Assembly: GCA_017398765.1 (NCBI GenBank)
Contig: JAFQEY010000063.1
Coordinates: 1-57,955 of the forward strand
Reading direction: 5' to 3'
DNA from: Akkermansia sp.
GTDB lineage: Bacteria > Verrucomicrobiota > Verrucomicrobiia > Verrucomicrobiales > Akkermansiaceae
DNA: 57,955 nucleotides
Shown here: positions 50,676-57,955 of the stretch, piece after piece
Layout: each line of letters begins with the position of its first letter
How positions within the stretch are numbered: the first letter of the stretch is position 1
Made by a program: the position numbers and the translations under genes
Notes under the pieces: model-generated
The model's input: only the letters and a program-made list of their open reading frames with translations
Told to the model about the DNA's origin: nothing
The model's database searches: none

Positions 50676-51368
50676 ATGAATCGTTTCCTTGTTATTTTCT
50701 TTCTGTCTGCCTGTTTGTCGGGCTTGTCATCGTGTCGCTTGGCACTGCATACTTTGCCGGAATCTGTAGGCAAACAGAATTTTAATTTGCAGACAGAGAG
50801 CGGTGAGACAACAGAGGTCTTTTCCTGCGGTGGCGTACTCTATGTCAGGGTGACGGGGAGTTTTTCGAGCCCTCCCGTGGCTCTGATGGAGAACTACGAT
50901 TTGAAATACGGCGATTGGGTATTTGTTCCTGAATCGGGCAAAAAAACGGAGAAGGAAAGTCAGGTCAGCTTTTTCCTTCCCATGGATGCAGAGTTGGTGA
51001 GGCTGTGGAATACCAGAGCTGATAATCAAGCACCGCTGCGCTTTGAAAAGTATCAGGCCGAGGTGCTCACGGAGGCGGAAATGGCGGCAAAGGGCGGTAC
51101 CCGCGTGGCAAAAGGGCAGATACATGGCTGCGGGCTTCTCGCAAAGCATATTCAGGAAGCAGCAACCCGGAAACATTGGTCTCACTATGCCATGATGCCC
51201 CTGACTGTACCTCTGGAAATGGTGGATGCACTCTCTGCCATTCCACTGACCGGTGCTGCGTTTGCCGGAGCCGCCGTTGTGGCTCCGGTTGGCATGGCTG
51301 TCTCCGGGGTGTACAGCATGGTTGAACAGAAAGCTCCCTCTCCTCGTAATGAACAGGCTCCTGAATGA
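50676..51368 (+). CDS. Putative lipoprotein of unknown family
   Basis: A 230-residue protein starting with a lipoprotein signal MNRFLVIFFLSACLSGLSSC (lipobox LSSC). The frame is open 24 nt upstream, but the signal fits better from 50676. The middle is mixed beta. Near the C-terminus a hydrophobic stretch (IPLTGAAFAGAAVVAPVGMAVSGVYSM) could be a membrane helix or a glycine-rich hairpin. The end is polar (EQKAPSPRNEQAPE). I do not recognise the family. It begins 23 nt after the ArgA-like gene and may be co-transcribed. Confidence 0.75.
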   Translation: MNRFLVIFFLSACLSGLSSCRLALHTLPESVGKQNFNLQTESGETTEVFSCGGVLYVRVTGSFSSPPVALMENYDLKYGDWVFVPESGKKTEKESQVSFFLPMDAELVRLWNTRADNQAPLRFEKYQAEVLTEAEMAAKGGTRVAKGQIHGCGLLAKHIQEAATRKHWSHYAMMPLTVPLEMVDALSAIPLTGAAFAGAAVVAPVGMAVSGVYSMVEQKAPSPRNEQAPE

Positions 51369-51431
51369 TGCTGTTTTATTAAAAATAAGAAAAAATTACA
51401 AAATATAAACAAAAATTCTTTTCCTGTGCGC

Positions 51432-51464
51432 TTGTACAGATGTAGGGCATGAAGCCCGGTACAA
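51432..51464 (+). promoter_or_regulatory. Hairpin just upstream of the small His-rich peptide gene
   Basis: TTGTAC (51432-51437) pairs with GTACAA (51459-51464), and inside it GGGC pairs with GCCC around ATGAA. It ends 5 nt before the ATG at 51470. The alternative ATG at 51449 lies in its loop. Could be an operator or a translation-control stem. Confidence 0.45.
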
Positions 51465-51469
51465 CGAAC

Positions 51470-51727
51470 ATGAAAAGATTAGTACAAATGGTAATGGTGG
51501 CATGCGTAGCATGCTGTGTAGCAGCAGGACAAAAGGCTGAAGCCGCAAGTCTGCATCTCAATCTCGGCAACGCCGTGCAGCTGTGCCTGGGTGATAAGCA
51601 TCACCACCACGTTGCTAAGAAGCACCATAAAAAAGCGGTGAAGAAGCACTGCCATGCGAAATCTCATTGCCACATGGACAGGAACGCCCGCCGCTGCGCC
51701 GTGCATAGAAAGGGAAACCGCCGCTGA
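51470..51727 (+). CDS. Small secreted His/Lys/Cys-rich peptide
   Basis: An 85-residue protein with a Sec signal peptide (MKRLVQMVMVACVACCVAAG then QKAEA, likely cleavage after AEA). The mature peptide begins with a short neutral stretch, SLHLNLGNAVQLCLGD. It is then rich in His, Lys and Cys, with HHHH, KKHHKK, CHAKSHCH patterns, and ends in a basic tail. At least 12 His occur in about 60 mature residues, so metal binding (Zn, Cu, Ni) is plausible but unproven. The architecture parallels the 86-residue peptide at 2617-2877: signal ending in AEA, neutral start, His/Cys-rich tail. No family is recognised. A strong terminator follows, so it is a single-gene unit. Confidence 0.65.
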   Translation: MKRLVQMVMVACVACCVAAGQKAEAASLHLNLGNAVQLCLGDKHHHHVAKKHHKKAVKKHCHAKSHCHMDRNARRCAVHRKGNRR

Positions 51728-51771
51728 TGAATACTGACACAGACACAGAACCAATTCCCCAAATAACTCAC

Positions 51772-51812
51772 AGCACCTGATTGTTCCCCTTGCAGACAAT
51801 CAGGTGCTTTTG
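51772..51812 (+). terminator. Rho-independent terminator of the small His-rich peptide gene
   Basis: Perfect 13-bp stem AGCACCTGATTGT/ACAATCAGGTGCT (51772-51784 with 51796-51808), 11-nt loop, then TTTG. It also separates the convergent transporter gene. Confidence 0.85.
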
Positions 51813-51928
51813 CTTACAAATTTTGAGGGTGATTTATCATGCTCCCTGAAAAAGCATGGAAAGAGTCGTCATCACCCGCCGAACAATCCCAATTACTCGT
51901 GAATGACAACGTGGAACTGCCCCCTGCA

Positions 51929-53224
51929 TCACAAAAAGAAAAGCCAGAGATAGATACCGGAGATGACTACGGACACCAGCATCAGCGGAAAAGCGATCCG
52001 CATAAACCCAAAGAATGAGACGCTCAACCCGTGCTTGCGAGCCATGGCCAATGCCACTACATTGGCACTCGCCCCGATGACGGTGCCGTTCCCCCCCAGA
52101 CAGGCCCCCAGAGAAAGTGCCCACCAAAGCGGTTCAAGATTCCCGTAGCCCATAGCTCCCATGTCCTGCACCAGCGGTATCATGGTCGCCACGAAAGGAA
52201 TGTTATCCACAAAGGCGGACATGACAGCACTGAGTCCCAATATGGAAAGCGTGGTGAGAGTCGCATTGCCATTAGTCAGCTCCATGGTTTGCTGTGCCAG
52301 CCAATTGATAATGCCGTTGACCTCCAGACCGCCAACCAGCACAAAGAGTCCCACAAAGAAGAAGATGGTGGTCCACTCCACACGAGAAAAAATCTGCTCC
52401 AGCACCCGCTCACGCCCCGGCATGGTGGTGAGCAGCAACAGGGATGCTCCGGTCACGGCAATAGTCCCGCTCTCCAAGTGCCAACCCGGAATCTGCCCGT
52501 GTGAGCAGAAAAGTGCCAACGTGATACCCAGACAAATAAGACAGCGGATGAGCAGCCCTTTGCTGCGAATAAGCCCCTTGGTCTTGATTTTCTGCACGCG
52601 CTGCAACTGTTTGCTGCCGGCTCGTAAATCATGGCGGTAGATCAACAGTACCACACCAATAGTGATGATAAAACTGATAACACAGGGCAGTGATAAATTA
52701 ACAATGAAATCATTGAAGCTCAGTTCCTTGACTGCACTGGCCATCATAATATTGGGTGGATCTCCAATCATCGTGCAGGTTCCGCCTATGTTGGAGGCAA
52801 AAATTTGTGCCAGAATAAATGGCCTGGCTGAAATCTTGAGGTCACGCGCCAGTGTAAACGTGATAGGCACAGTCAGCAGCACCGTGGTCACGTTATCCAG
52901 AAATGCCGAGCAAATGGCCACCATTACGGAAAGTGCTATCAGCAATGCCACCGGATTCCCCTTTGTTTTCTGTGCAGCCCAGACAGAAAGAAAGCGAAAC
53001 AGCCCCGTCTTACTGAGCACCAGCACCTGAATCATCATCCCGATAAGCAGTGCCAGCGTGTTGAAGTCTATGTGCTTGATAGCTTCCTCCTGCGTAATAA
53101 CCCCCACCAGCACCATCAGCATAGCACCGGAAAGTGCTATGACCGTGCGGTGCACTTTCTCGGAGATAATAAATGCGTAGGTAATGAGGAAAATGAGAAT
53201 CGCGGCTGTGATATAATACGTCAT
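51929..53224 (-). CDS. NhaD/ArsB-type ion transporter (IT superfamily)
   Basis: A 431-residue membrane protein with about 11-12 helices and the inverted-repeat pattern of the ion transporter superfamily. Each half has a signature loop: ICSAFLDNVTTVLLTVPI and NIGGTCTMIGDPPNIMMA in the first half; AVMSAFVDNIPFVATMIPL and CLGGNGTVIGASANVVAL in the second. These SAFLDN and GG-T-IG-P/SAN pairs are typical of NhaD sodium/proton antiporters and ArsB-like arsenite or citrate-type carriers. No arsenic genes are nearby, so a sodium/proton or organic anion role is more likely. It is convergent with the small peptide gene. Confidence 0.88.
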   Translation of the reverse strand: MTYYITAAILIFLITYAFIISEKVHRTVIALSGAMLMVLVGVITQEEAIKHIDFNTLALLIGMMIQVLVLSKTGLFRFLSVWAAQKTKGNPVALLIALSVMVAICSAFLDNVTTVLLTVPITFTLARDLKISARPFILAQIFASNIGGTCTMIGDPPNIMMASAVKELSFNDFIVNLSLPCVISFIITIGVVLLIYRHDLRAGSKQLQRVQKIKTKGLIRSKGLLIRCLICLGITLALFCSHGQIPGWHLESGTIAVTGASLLLLTTMPGRERVLEQIFSRVEWTTIFFFVGLFVLVGGLEVNGIINWLAQQTMELTNGNATLTTLSILGLSAVMSAFVDNIPFVATMIPLVQDMGAMGYGNLEPLWWALSLGACLGGNGTVIGASANVVALAMARKHGLSVSFFGFMRIAFPLMLVSVVISGIYLWLFFL

Positions 53225-53359
53225 AACATTTGGAGATACTCCGACCCGGACTGTCAGGGCCGGGGTGCGGCATACTACGCCTCAGACTCGTAAATATCAA
53301 GCTTTTTTTATTTTTGTCCTCTGAAATGTGAATTTCCGCCTGAAATGAAGGGATTTTGC

Positions 53360-53388
53360 TTCACAATAGAGTAAACTTCAGGTACAAT
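53360..53388 (+). promoter_or_regulatory. lpxC-fabZ promoter, near-leaderless
   Basis: TTCACA (53360-53365), 17-nt spacer, TACAAT (53383-53388), then 12 nt to the ATG at 53401; predicted leader about 5 nt. The longer open frame from 53356 begins upstream of the -35. Confidence 0.62.
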
Positions 53389-53400
53389 AATCGGGACGCT

Positions 53401-54717
53401 ATGGCTATTCTCATGCAAAAGACTCTCGGTAAGTGCGCCTCGATTGAGGGCACCTCTCTGCACACGGGCAATCCCGTGAAGCTGACCATCAAGCCGGCTG
53501 ATGTGAACACCGGGTTGAAGTTCCGCCGTATTGATTTGCCCGACAAGCCTTTCATTGAAGCCTCCGCTGCCAAGGTTCAGACAGTGGAACGCGCCACCAC
53601 GCTGGCGGAAGGCTCTGTCAAGGTTCACACGGTGGAGCATATTCTTTCCGCTCTCACGGGCATGGGGGTAGACAACGCCATCATTGAGATGGACTCCAAT
53701 GAACCGCCGATTGGTGATGGTTCCGCCCGCCCTTATGTGGACCTCATTAAACAGGCCGGCATTGTCGAACAGGATGCTCCCTGCCAGGTCTGGGAAATCC
53801 GCGAACCCATCTCCGTGGAAAACAAAAACGGCTCTCAAATCCTCATCATGCCGGATCGCAAGTTCCGCATCTCGCTGACGGCGGTCGGTCCCAACGGTCG
53901 CGTCACTCAGTACTTCCACGCCGAAATTAACCCGGCAACCTACGAGAAGGAGCTGTCCGATTCCAGAACTTTCTGCTTCTACGAAGATATCCAACCGCTG
54001 CTGGAAAAAGGCCTTATTCAGGGCGGCACTCTGGACAACGCCATCGTCATCAAGGGCGATGAATACATCTGCGCCGGCGGCCTGCGCCACCACAACGAGT
54101 GCGCGCGTCACAAAGCCATGGATATGATTGGTGACCTCATCCTGAACGGTCGCCGTATTCTGGGTCACGTCATCGCCGTTATGCCCGGACACGGAATCAA
54201 CACCCAAATGGCTTCCAAGCTCCAGCAGAAGTTTGAAAGCATGGAAGCCATGCGCCCGAAACCCTACATGCTGCCGGTAGGCACCTCCGTACTGGAGACG
54301 CCGGAGGTCATGAACCTGCTCCCCCACCGCTATCCTTTCATGCTGGTGGACAGAATTCTCGGCTTTGAGGGTGACAATAAGTGCATCGGACAGAAAAACC
54401 TGACCATGAATGAACTCTTCTTCCAGGGGCACTTCCCCGGGCGTCCCGTCATGCCCGGCGTGCTGCAGCTGGAAGCCATGGCTCAGGTTGCCTCCATCCT
54501 CATGCTCCGTATCCCGGAAAATCAGGGTAAGATTGGTTACTTCATGAGTGCTGATAAGGTCAAGTGGCGCAAACCGGTGGTTCCGGGAGATGTCCTCATC
54601 ATCGAGACAGAGCTCACCAAGATGCGCGGAGCCATCGGCATCGCTGCGGCTCGCTGCTCCGTCAACGGGGAGATTACCTGTGAGGCTGAACTCAAATTTA
54701 TGGTGGCCGATGCCTGA
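53401..54717 (+). CDS. lpxC-fabZ: Fused UDP-3-O-acyl-N-acetylglucosamine deacetylase / 3-hydroxyacyl-ACP dehydratase
   Basis: A 438-residue fusion. Residues 1-295 are LpxC, the committed zinc-dependent deacetylase of lipid A synthesis: GTSLHTGNPV, HTVEHILSALTGMGVDNA (zinc His), NEPPIGDGSA, and HHNECARHKAMDMIGDL (zinc His and Asp). Residues 300-438 are FabZ: LLPHRYPFMLVDRI, then GHFPGRPVMPGVLQLEAMAQ with the catalytic His and Glu. The same fusion is known in Bacteroidota and in some PVC bacteria; it ties lipid A output to fatty acid elongation on the shared hydroxyacyl-ACP pool. The start follows the promoter. It is upstream of rpmH but with a separate promoter between them. Confidence 0.97.
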   Translation: MAILMQKTLGKCASIEGTSLHTGNPVKLTIKPADVNTGLKFRRIDLPDKPFIEASAAKVQTVERATTLAEGSVKVHTVEHILSALTGMGVDNAIIEMDSNEPPIGDGSARPYVDLIKQAGIVEQDAPCQVWEIREPISVENKNGSQILIMPDRKFRISLTAVGPNGRVTQYFHAEINPATYEKELSDSRTFCFYEDIQPLLEKGLIQGGTLDNAIVIKGDEYICAGGLRHHNECARHKAMDMIGDLILNGRRILGHVIAVMPGHGINTQMASKLQQKFESMEAMRPKPYMLPVGTSVLETPEVMNLLPHRYPFMLVDRILGFEGDNKCIGQKNLTMNELFFQGHFPGRPVMPGVLQLEAMAQVASILMLRIPENQGKIGYFMSADKVKWRKPVVPGDVLIIETELTKMRGAIGIAAARCSVNGEITCEAELKFMVADA

Positions 54718-54755
54718 TTTTCGGGGGGCAAAATGAAAAAAAACAACATCAGTGC

Positions 54756-54783
54756 TTGACATGCGCTGATTTTGGAGTATCAT
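54756..54783 (+). promoter_or_regulatory. rpmH promoter
   Basis: TTGACA (54756-54761), 16-nt spacer, TATCAT (54778-54783). A leader of about 55 nt carries a Shine-Dalgarno AGGAG (about 54830) before the ATG at 54845. Confidence 0.75.
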
Positions 54784-54844
54784 AGCCGCCCGGTCGTTTA
54801 CTTTGGCCGACTAACCACTTCACAAATAACAGGAGAAATTAACT

Positions 54845-55027
54845 ATGAGCAAGAGAACATACCAGCCTTCCAAGCGCTGCCGCAAGCGCCAGTTCGGTTT
54901 CCGCGCCCGCATGGCTTCCAAGAACGGTCGCGCCATCCTCGCCCGTCGTCGCGCTAAGGGTCGCAAGCGTCTTCTGCCCAAGGGTGCAGAGGTGCACTAC
55001 AAGCGCCACATCATCCAGCACGGCTAA
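54845..55027 (+). CDS. rpmH: 50S ribosomal protein L34, C-terminally extended
   Basis: L34 is a small basic protein that stabilises 23S rRNA. Residues 1-46 follow the family closely ([20 protein letters not shown], then [18 protein letters not shown]). The protein has 60 residues where most bacteria have 44-46. The extra C-terminal tail, [14 protein letters not shown], is not part of the usual fold. It is preceded by a good Shine-Dalgarno sequence. It is followed by rnpA, as in most bacteria. Confidence 0.96.
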   Translation: MSKRTYQPSKRCRKRQFGFRARMASKNGRAILARRRAKGRKRLLPKGAEVHYKRHIIQHG

Positions 55028-55113
55028 AGAACCGTTCCGCGCGCAGACTTGCTCTGTGGGGATTTCCCCATGCAATTCCTGCCTGACGGAAGATAAATAA
55101 CGCCCTGTTTACG

Positions 55114-55491
55114 ATGAAGCTGACACGGCGCAGAACCATGAAACGAGCTTCCGAGTTCGCCATGGTACGCGCCGAAGGCTCATCTGCCGCAGGGCGTTTT
55201 CTCGTGTTGAGTTCTGCTCCCCTCCCCCTACCTGCGGATTCCGACGCTCAACCGGCAGTATCCCGTTTCGGTATCATCACCACTCGCAAACTGGGGCACG
55301 CCGTGGTGCGCAACCTGCTGCGGCGGCGCGTGAGAGAGATTTTGCGCGCGCACGGAGAACCGCTCGCTTTAGGACGATACGTGGTGGTAATACCCAGAAT
55401 CTACGCCGCCACGGCAAGCTACGAACAGCTGGAGCGCGACTTCATTAAACAGATGCACCGCCTCCTGCGCACTGAAAATAAAGCATGCTGA
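55114..55491 (+). CDS. rnpA: Ribonuclease P protein component
   Basis: Protein subunit of RNase P, which helps the catalytic RNA trim tRNA 5' leaders. It has 125 residues. [20 protein letters not shown] at the N-terminus and [27 protein letters not shown] contain the conserved phenylalanine and the RNR motif (here [12 protein letters not shown]). The gap of 86 nt to rpmH has no terminator, so they are likely in one transcript. Its stop overlaps the start of yidD by 7 nt. Confidence 0.93.
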   Translation: MKLTRRRTMKRASEFAMVRAEGSSAAGRFLVLSSAPLPLPADSDAQPAVSRFGIITTRKLGHAVVRNLLRRRVREILRAHGEPLALGRYVVVIPRIYAATASYEQLERDFIKQMHRLLRTENKAC

Positions 55492-55727
55492 AGTATCTGC
55501 TCATCCTCCCCGTGCGTTTCTACAAGCGCTTTATCAGCCGCCCGCTTCATGTCATTTGCGGACCGGGGAGCGGTTGCCGTTTCACCCCCAGCTGCTCTAC
55601 CTACTTCATTCAGGCTGTCGAGACTCACGGTGCTTTCAAAGGTGCCGCACTGGGTATATGGCGCATCCTGCGCTGTAATCCCTGGGGCGGGTGTGGTCAC
55701 GACCCCGTCCCGCCGCGCAAAGGATAA
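55485..55727 (+). CDS. yidD: Membrane protein insertion efficiency factor YidD
   Basis: An 80-residue protein that helps YidC-dependent membrane insertion. [11 protein letters not shown] at the N-terminus forms an amphipathic helix. [20 protein letters not shown] has the conserved cysteines, followed by [18 protein letters not shown]. Length and order are standard. The ATG overlaps the rnpA stop (7 nt), so translation is coupled. Confidence 0.96.
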   Translation: MLKYLLILPVRFYKRFISRPLHVICGPGSGCRFTPSCSTYFIQAVETHGAFKGAALGIWRILRCNPWGGCGHDPVPPRKG

Positions 55728-55780
55728 ACACCGCCGCAGCTGAATTTACCATTTTCCCTTAACCCCGACCTCTAACAATT

Positions 55781-57709
55781 ATGGACAAAAAAGCATGGAT
55801 TGTCGTGAGCATCTGCATTGCCCTGCTGGGTGTGCAAATGTACATGAACAACGAGCAGAAAAAAGAAGCCGCGCAAGCTGCTGCCAATCAACCGGCAGCG
55901 GTGCAACAAGCAGCTACTCCCGCTGAGCAGCCTGCAGCCACGTCTGATAGCACTCAGGCTGCCGCTGCTACCCCCTCCTCTCAACCCGTGGCGCAGACTC
56001 CGGCTGCACCGCCCGTCACCATTGCCACCCTGGTGGGCAAAACGAAGGACGGTAAAGAAGTCGCTCGCTACAGCTTCCGCAACATCGGCGGCAGCATCAG
56101 CAGCGTAGAGATGCTGGGCAAGGTCATCAACACCACTCGCCCGGAGCTGAGCAACACCAACGTCTGTATCAACTCCAACCCAAATCAGGGTATCGGCACT
56201 CTCGTTTTCGGCCTTAATGAAAACAAGGCTCCCACCTTTGACAACACGGTCTACTCTGTCCTGCCCGCTCAGACAAACGATAAGCAGGTTACTCTTGTCG
56301 GTCAGCGGGACGGCCTCATCATCCGCAAAATCTACACTCTCAACCCCCTGAAGGTGGGTGAGGAGCTTATTGACGGTAATGCCTATTCTCTTGACCTCAG
56401 AATTGATGTGCAAAATGCCTCCGGACAAACCATGGATGCCCGCAACTGGGGTATCTATGCCGGTGGTATCAACCGCATTTCCACGGATGAGGCATCCTAC
56501 TACACCTACTTCGTCACGCTTGATGACGGCGATTTCGACAAGTTCGATGTGGGTGAATTCTCCCCTTGGTTCGGTAAGAAAAAGGAGCGTATTCTCTTCA
56601 CCGACGGTGAGCAACTGGAATGGGCCGGTGTCATGAACCAGTACTATGCCAGCCTCATCAAGCCCGCCGCAGGCTCCGGCAATAACACCTTCTACGCTGC
56701 ACCCACTCAATTCCCCCTGCAGGTCAAGGGCGAAATAACTGATGGTGTGGAGCTGGCTCTCGGTATCCCGGATTTCTCCCTCAGTCCCAAGACCGGAGAC
56801 TTGCCGGGGGGGCAGAAAAACCTGAGTTTCAGTATCTTCACGGGTCCCAAACTCAACCTCATGCTGGACGGCATGACGGATGAGTTCCGCATGCTCGACC
56901 GTATCATGGACTACGGCATTTTCCACCCAATCAGTTACTCCATGAACTGGCTCATCAACATCTTCCACAACTGGTTCGGAAACTGGGGCTGGGCTATCGT
57001 TGCCATGACCTTTGTGGTGCGCTTGCTCATCTGGCCGCTCTACCGCAAGAGCTACATCAGCATGAAACGCATGAGCCTTCTGCAGCCCCACATGAAAGAG
57101 CTGAAGGAGAAATACCCGAACGACCCGCAAAAGGTCAACATGGGCATGATGAAGCTCTATCAGGAATACGGCATTTCCCCCATGGGTGGCTGTCTGCCCA
57201 TGCTCCTGCAAATTCCCATCTTCTTCTCTTTCTTCTATGTGCTCCAGACCGCTGCGGAGTTCCGCGGTGCAGAATGGTGCGGCTGGGTAACTGACCTGTC
57301 CCAGATGGACACCGTATTCTCCTTCCCCTTCTTCGGATATGAAATACCCGTGAATGTGCTTCCTATTCTCATGGCTGCCACCATGATTATCCAGATGCAC
57401 ATGACACCCGCCACGGGTGATCCTACGCAGGTGAAGATTATGCGCTGGATGCCCCTGCTCTTCTTCGTGTTCTGTTACACCTATCCCAGTGCACTGGCTC
57501 TGTACTGGACCACCACCAACATCATTTCCATTATTCAGACGCTCATCATCAAGCGCTTACCCGTGCCGGAGCTCACCAAGGCTCAACCGAAAAAGGGTGG
57601 TAAGAAAGGTTTCTTCCAGCGCATGATGGAAGCCCAGCAGGCCGCTCTGGCGGAGCAACAACGCCAGCAGCAGCGCAATGCGCAAAATGATGCCATGCGC
57701 CGCCGCTAA
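55781..57709 (+). CDS. yidC: Membrane protein insertase YidC
   Basis: Inserts and folds inner membrane proteins with or without SecYEG. It has 642 residues. An N-terminal anchor (AWIVVSICIALLGVQMYM) is followed by an Ala/Gln/Pro-rich linker, a large periplasmic P1 domain (about 80-370), then the conserved Oxa1-like core. MTFVVRLLIWPLYRKS carries the conserved Arg of the groove. YGISPMGGCLPMLLQIPIFFSFF and YPSALALYWTTTNIISIIQ are later helices of the core. The C-terminal tail is basic and Gln/Arg-rich (KKGGKKGFFQRM...MRRR) and may contact the ribosome. It is the last gene of the rpmH cluster and is followed by a strong terminator. Confidence 0.97.
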   Translation: MDKKAWIVVSICIALLGVQMYMNNEQKKEAAQAAANQPAAVQQAATPAEQPAATSDSTQAAAATPSSQPVAQTPAAPPVTIATLVGKTKDGKEVARYSFRNIGGSISSVEMLGKVINTTRPELSNTNVCINSNPNQGIGTLVFGLNENKAPTFDNTVYSVLPAQTNDKQVTLVGQRDGLIIRKIYTLNPLKVGEELIDGNAYSLDLRIDVQNASGQTMDARNWGIYAGGINRISTDEASYYTYFVTLDDGDFDKFDVGEFSPWFGKKKERILFTDGEQLEWAGVMNQYYASLIKPAAGSGNNTFYAAPTQFPLQVKGEITDGVELALGIPDFSLSPKTGDLPGGQKNLSFSIFTGPKLNLMLDGMTDEFRMLDRIMDYGIFHPISYSMNWLINIFHNWFGNWGWAIVAMTFVVRLLIWPLYRKSYISMKRMSLLQPHMKELKEKYPNDPQKVNMGMMKLYQEYGISPMGGCLPMLLQIPIFFSFFYVLQTAAEFRGAEWCGWVTDLSQMDTVFSFPFFGYEIPVNVLPILMAATMIIQMHMTPATGDPTQVKIMRWMPLLFFVFCYTYPSALALYWTTTNIISIIQTLIIKRLPVPELTKAQPKKGGKKGFFQRMMEAQQAALAEQQRQQQRNAQNDAMRRR

Positions 57710-57740
57710 GCCGAAAAAACAAGTATTCGCCCTGTTTTTC

Positions 57741-57780
57741 AACCGGTTCTGTCCTGAACAGAACCGGTTTTCTTTTTTTG
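57741..57780 (+). terminator. Rho-independent terminator after yidC
   Basis: Perfect 12-bp stem AACCGGTTCTGT/ACAGAACCGGTT (57741-57752 with 57758-57769), loop CCTGA, followed by TTCTTTTTTT. Confidence 0.92.
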
Positions 57781-57840
57781 TATGTATTTATGGCTGCTGG
57801 CTTTAGAGGGGGGCATGAAAAGAATCACCCGGTAAATTTC

Positions 57841-57893
57841 TTGTCCTTGGATTTTTTTCTGCTACATTCCTACACGGGTAGACGCTCTACCCG
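57841..57893 (+). promoter_or_regulatory. Promoter and leader hairpin of the last, truncated gene
   Basis: TTGTCC (57841-57846), 16-nt spacer, TACATT (57863-57868), then a leader containing the stem CGGGTAG/CTACCCG (57875-57881 with 57887-57893), ending 9 nt before an ATG at 57903. Confidence 0.5.
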
Positions 57894-57902
57894 CCACAGC
57901 CT

Positions 57903-57955
57903 ATGAATAATGATAACCAACATCACACCTGCAGCCTTCCGGCTGATAAGTCACA
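57903..57955 (+). CDS. Start of an unidentified gene (cut by the window edge)
   Basis: Seventeen codons from ATG 57903 to the edge: MNNDNQHHTCSLPADKS. It follows a promoter-like sequence and lies in the position where a jag- or mnmE-type gene often follows yidC. The visible residues do not identify it. Confidence 0.4.
   Translation, partial: MNNDNQHHTCSLPADKS

Noticed and set aside
53308..54783. A 491-codon open frame antisense to lpxC-fabZ
   Set aside because: Codon-register shadow; the sense strand holds both catalytic domains.
55772..57400. A 542-codon open frame antisense to yidC
   Set aside because: Codon-register shadow of yidC; composition rich in His, Gly, Glu and Val typical of such shadows.
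1..57955. CRISPR array, prophage or restriction system
   Set aside because: No direct repeats with regular spacers, no cas-like, phage structural or methylase/endonuclease proteins were found on either strand.

Overview
The window is a stretch of a Gram-negative bacterial chromosome, most likely from the Verrucomicrobiota (an Akkermansia-like lineage). I infer this from the following: a fused LpxC-FabZ protein, LpxI, a giant surface protein ending in a PEP-CTERM anchor, a eukaryote-style UDP-glucose pyrophosphorylase, a SecA with a large internal insertion and no C-terminal zinc motif, and the rpmH-rnpA-yidD-yidC order. No marker gene here fixes the genus. The window is mostly housekeeping, with one small accessory scar at 29.3-30.4 kb.

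Layout. 1-484: end of an unidentified gene, then non-coding DNA with hairpins. 485-5197 (minus): hisIE, hemL, a tiny secreted His/Cys/Pro-rich peptide, a Sel1-repeat protein, a GGQ release-factor-like protein and a UDPGP-family uridylyltransferase. 5410-12483 (plus): topoisomerase III, an SBF-type transporter, a YwaF-like membrane protein, then an MBOAT/SGNH pair likely to O-acylate a surface glycan. 12614: tRNA-Ser(UGA). 12767: pdxH, divergent from a HIT - GH31 glucosidase - histidine kinase - iron alcohol dehydrogenase run. 18817-23236: pyruvate dehydrogenase E1alpha, E1beta, E2 (no E3 here) and lpxI. 23268-25208 (minus): speA; then rplS, ychF and a GH36 alpha-galactosidase. 29353-30342: a DUF3592 remnant beside a decayed IS630-type element. 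30604-34620: a 1338-residue PEP-CTERM protein. 34825-46078: nrdAB, purD, an M42 peptidase, two lipoproteins, RNase R and an AI-2E-type exporter. 46214-53224: secA, an unusual ArgA-like acetyltransferase, a lipoprotein, a second tiny secreted His-rich peptide and a NhaD/ArsB-type transporter. 53401-57955: lpxC-fabZ, rpmH, rnpA, yidD, yidC and the start of another gene.

Two regulatory patterns stand out. First, a dozen genes have a sigma70-type promoter (16-17 nt spacer where a -35 is visible) whose -10 hexamer ends only 6-12 nt before the start codon, which predicts leaderless or nearly leaderless mRNAs. Among the starts I inspected, a clear Shine-Dalgarno motif is visible only before the two ribosomal protein genes rplS and rpmH. 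Second, the promoters of the MBOAT/SGNH pair and of the giant PEP-CTERM protein, 20 kb apart, share a 26-bp block (24/26 identical) built on the palindrome GCATTT-N-AAATGC. This suggests co-regulation of a surface protein and a glycan O-acylation system. A tandem pair of NrdR-like boxes 32 bp apart at the nrdAB promoter is a more conventional regulatory signal.
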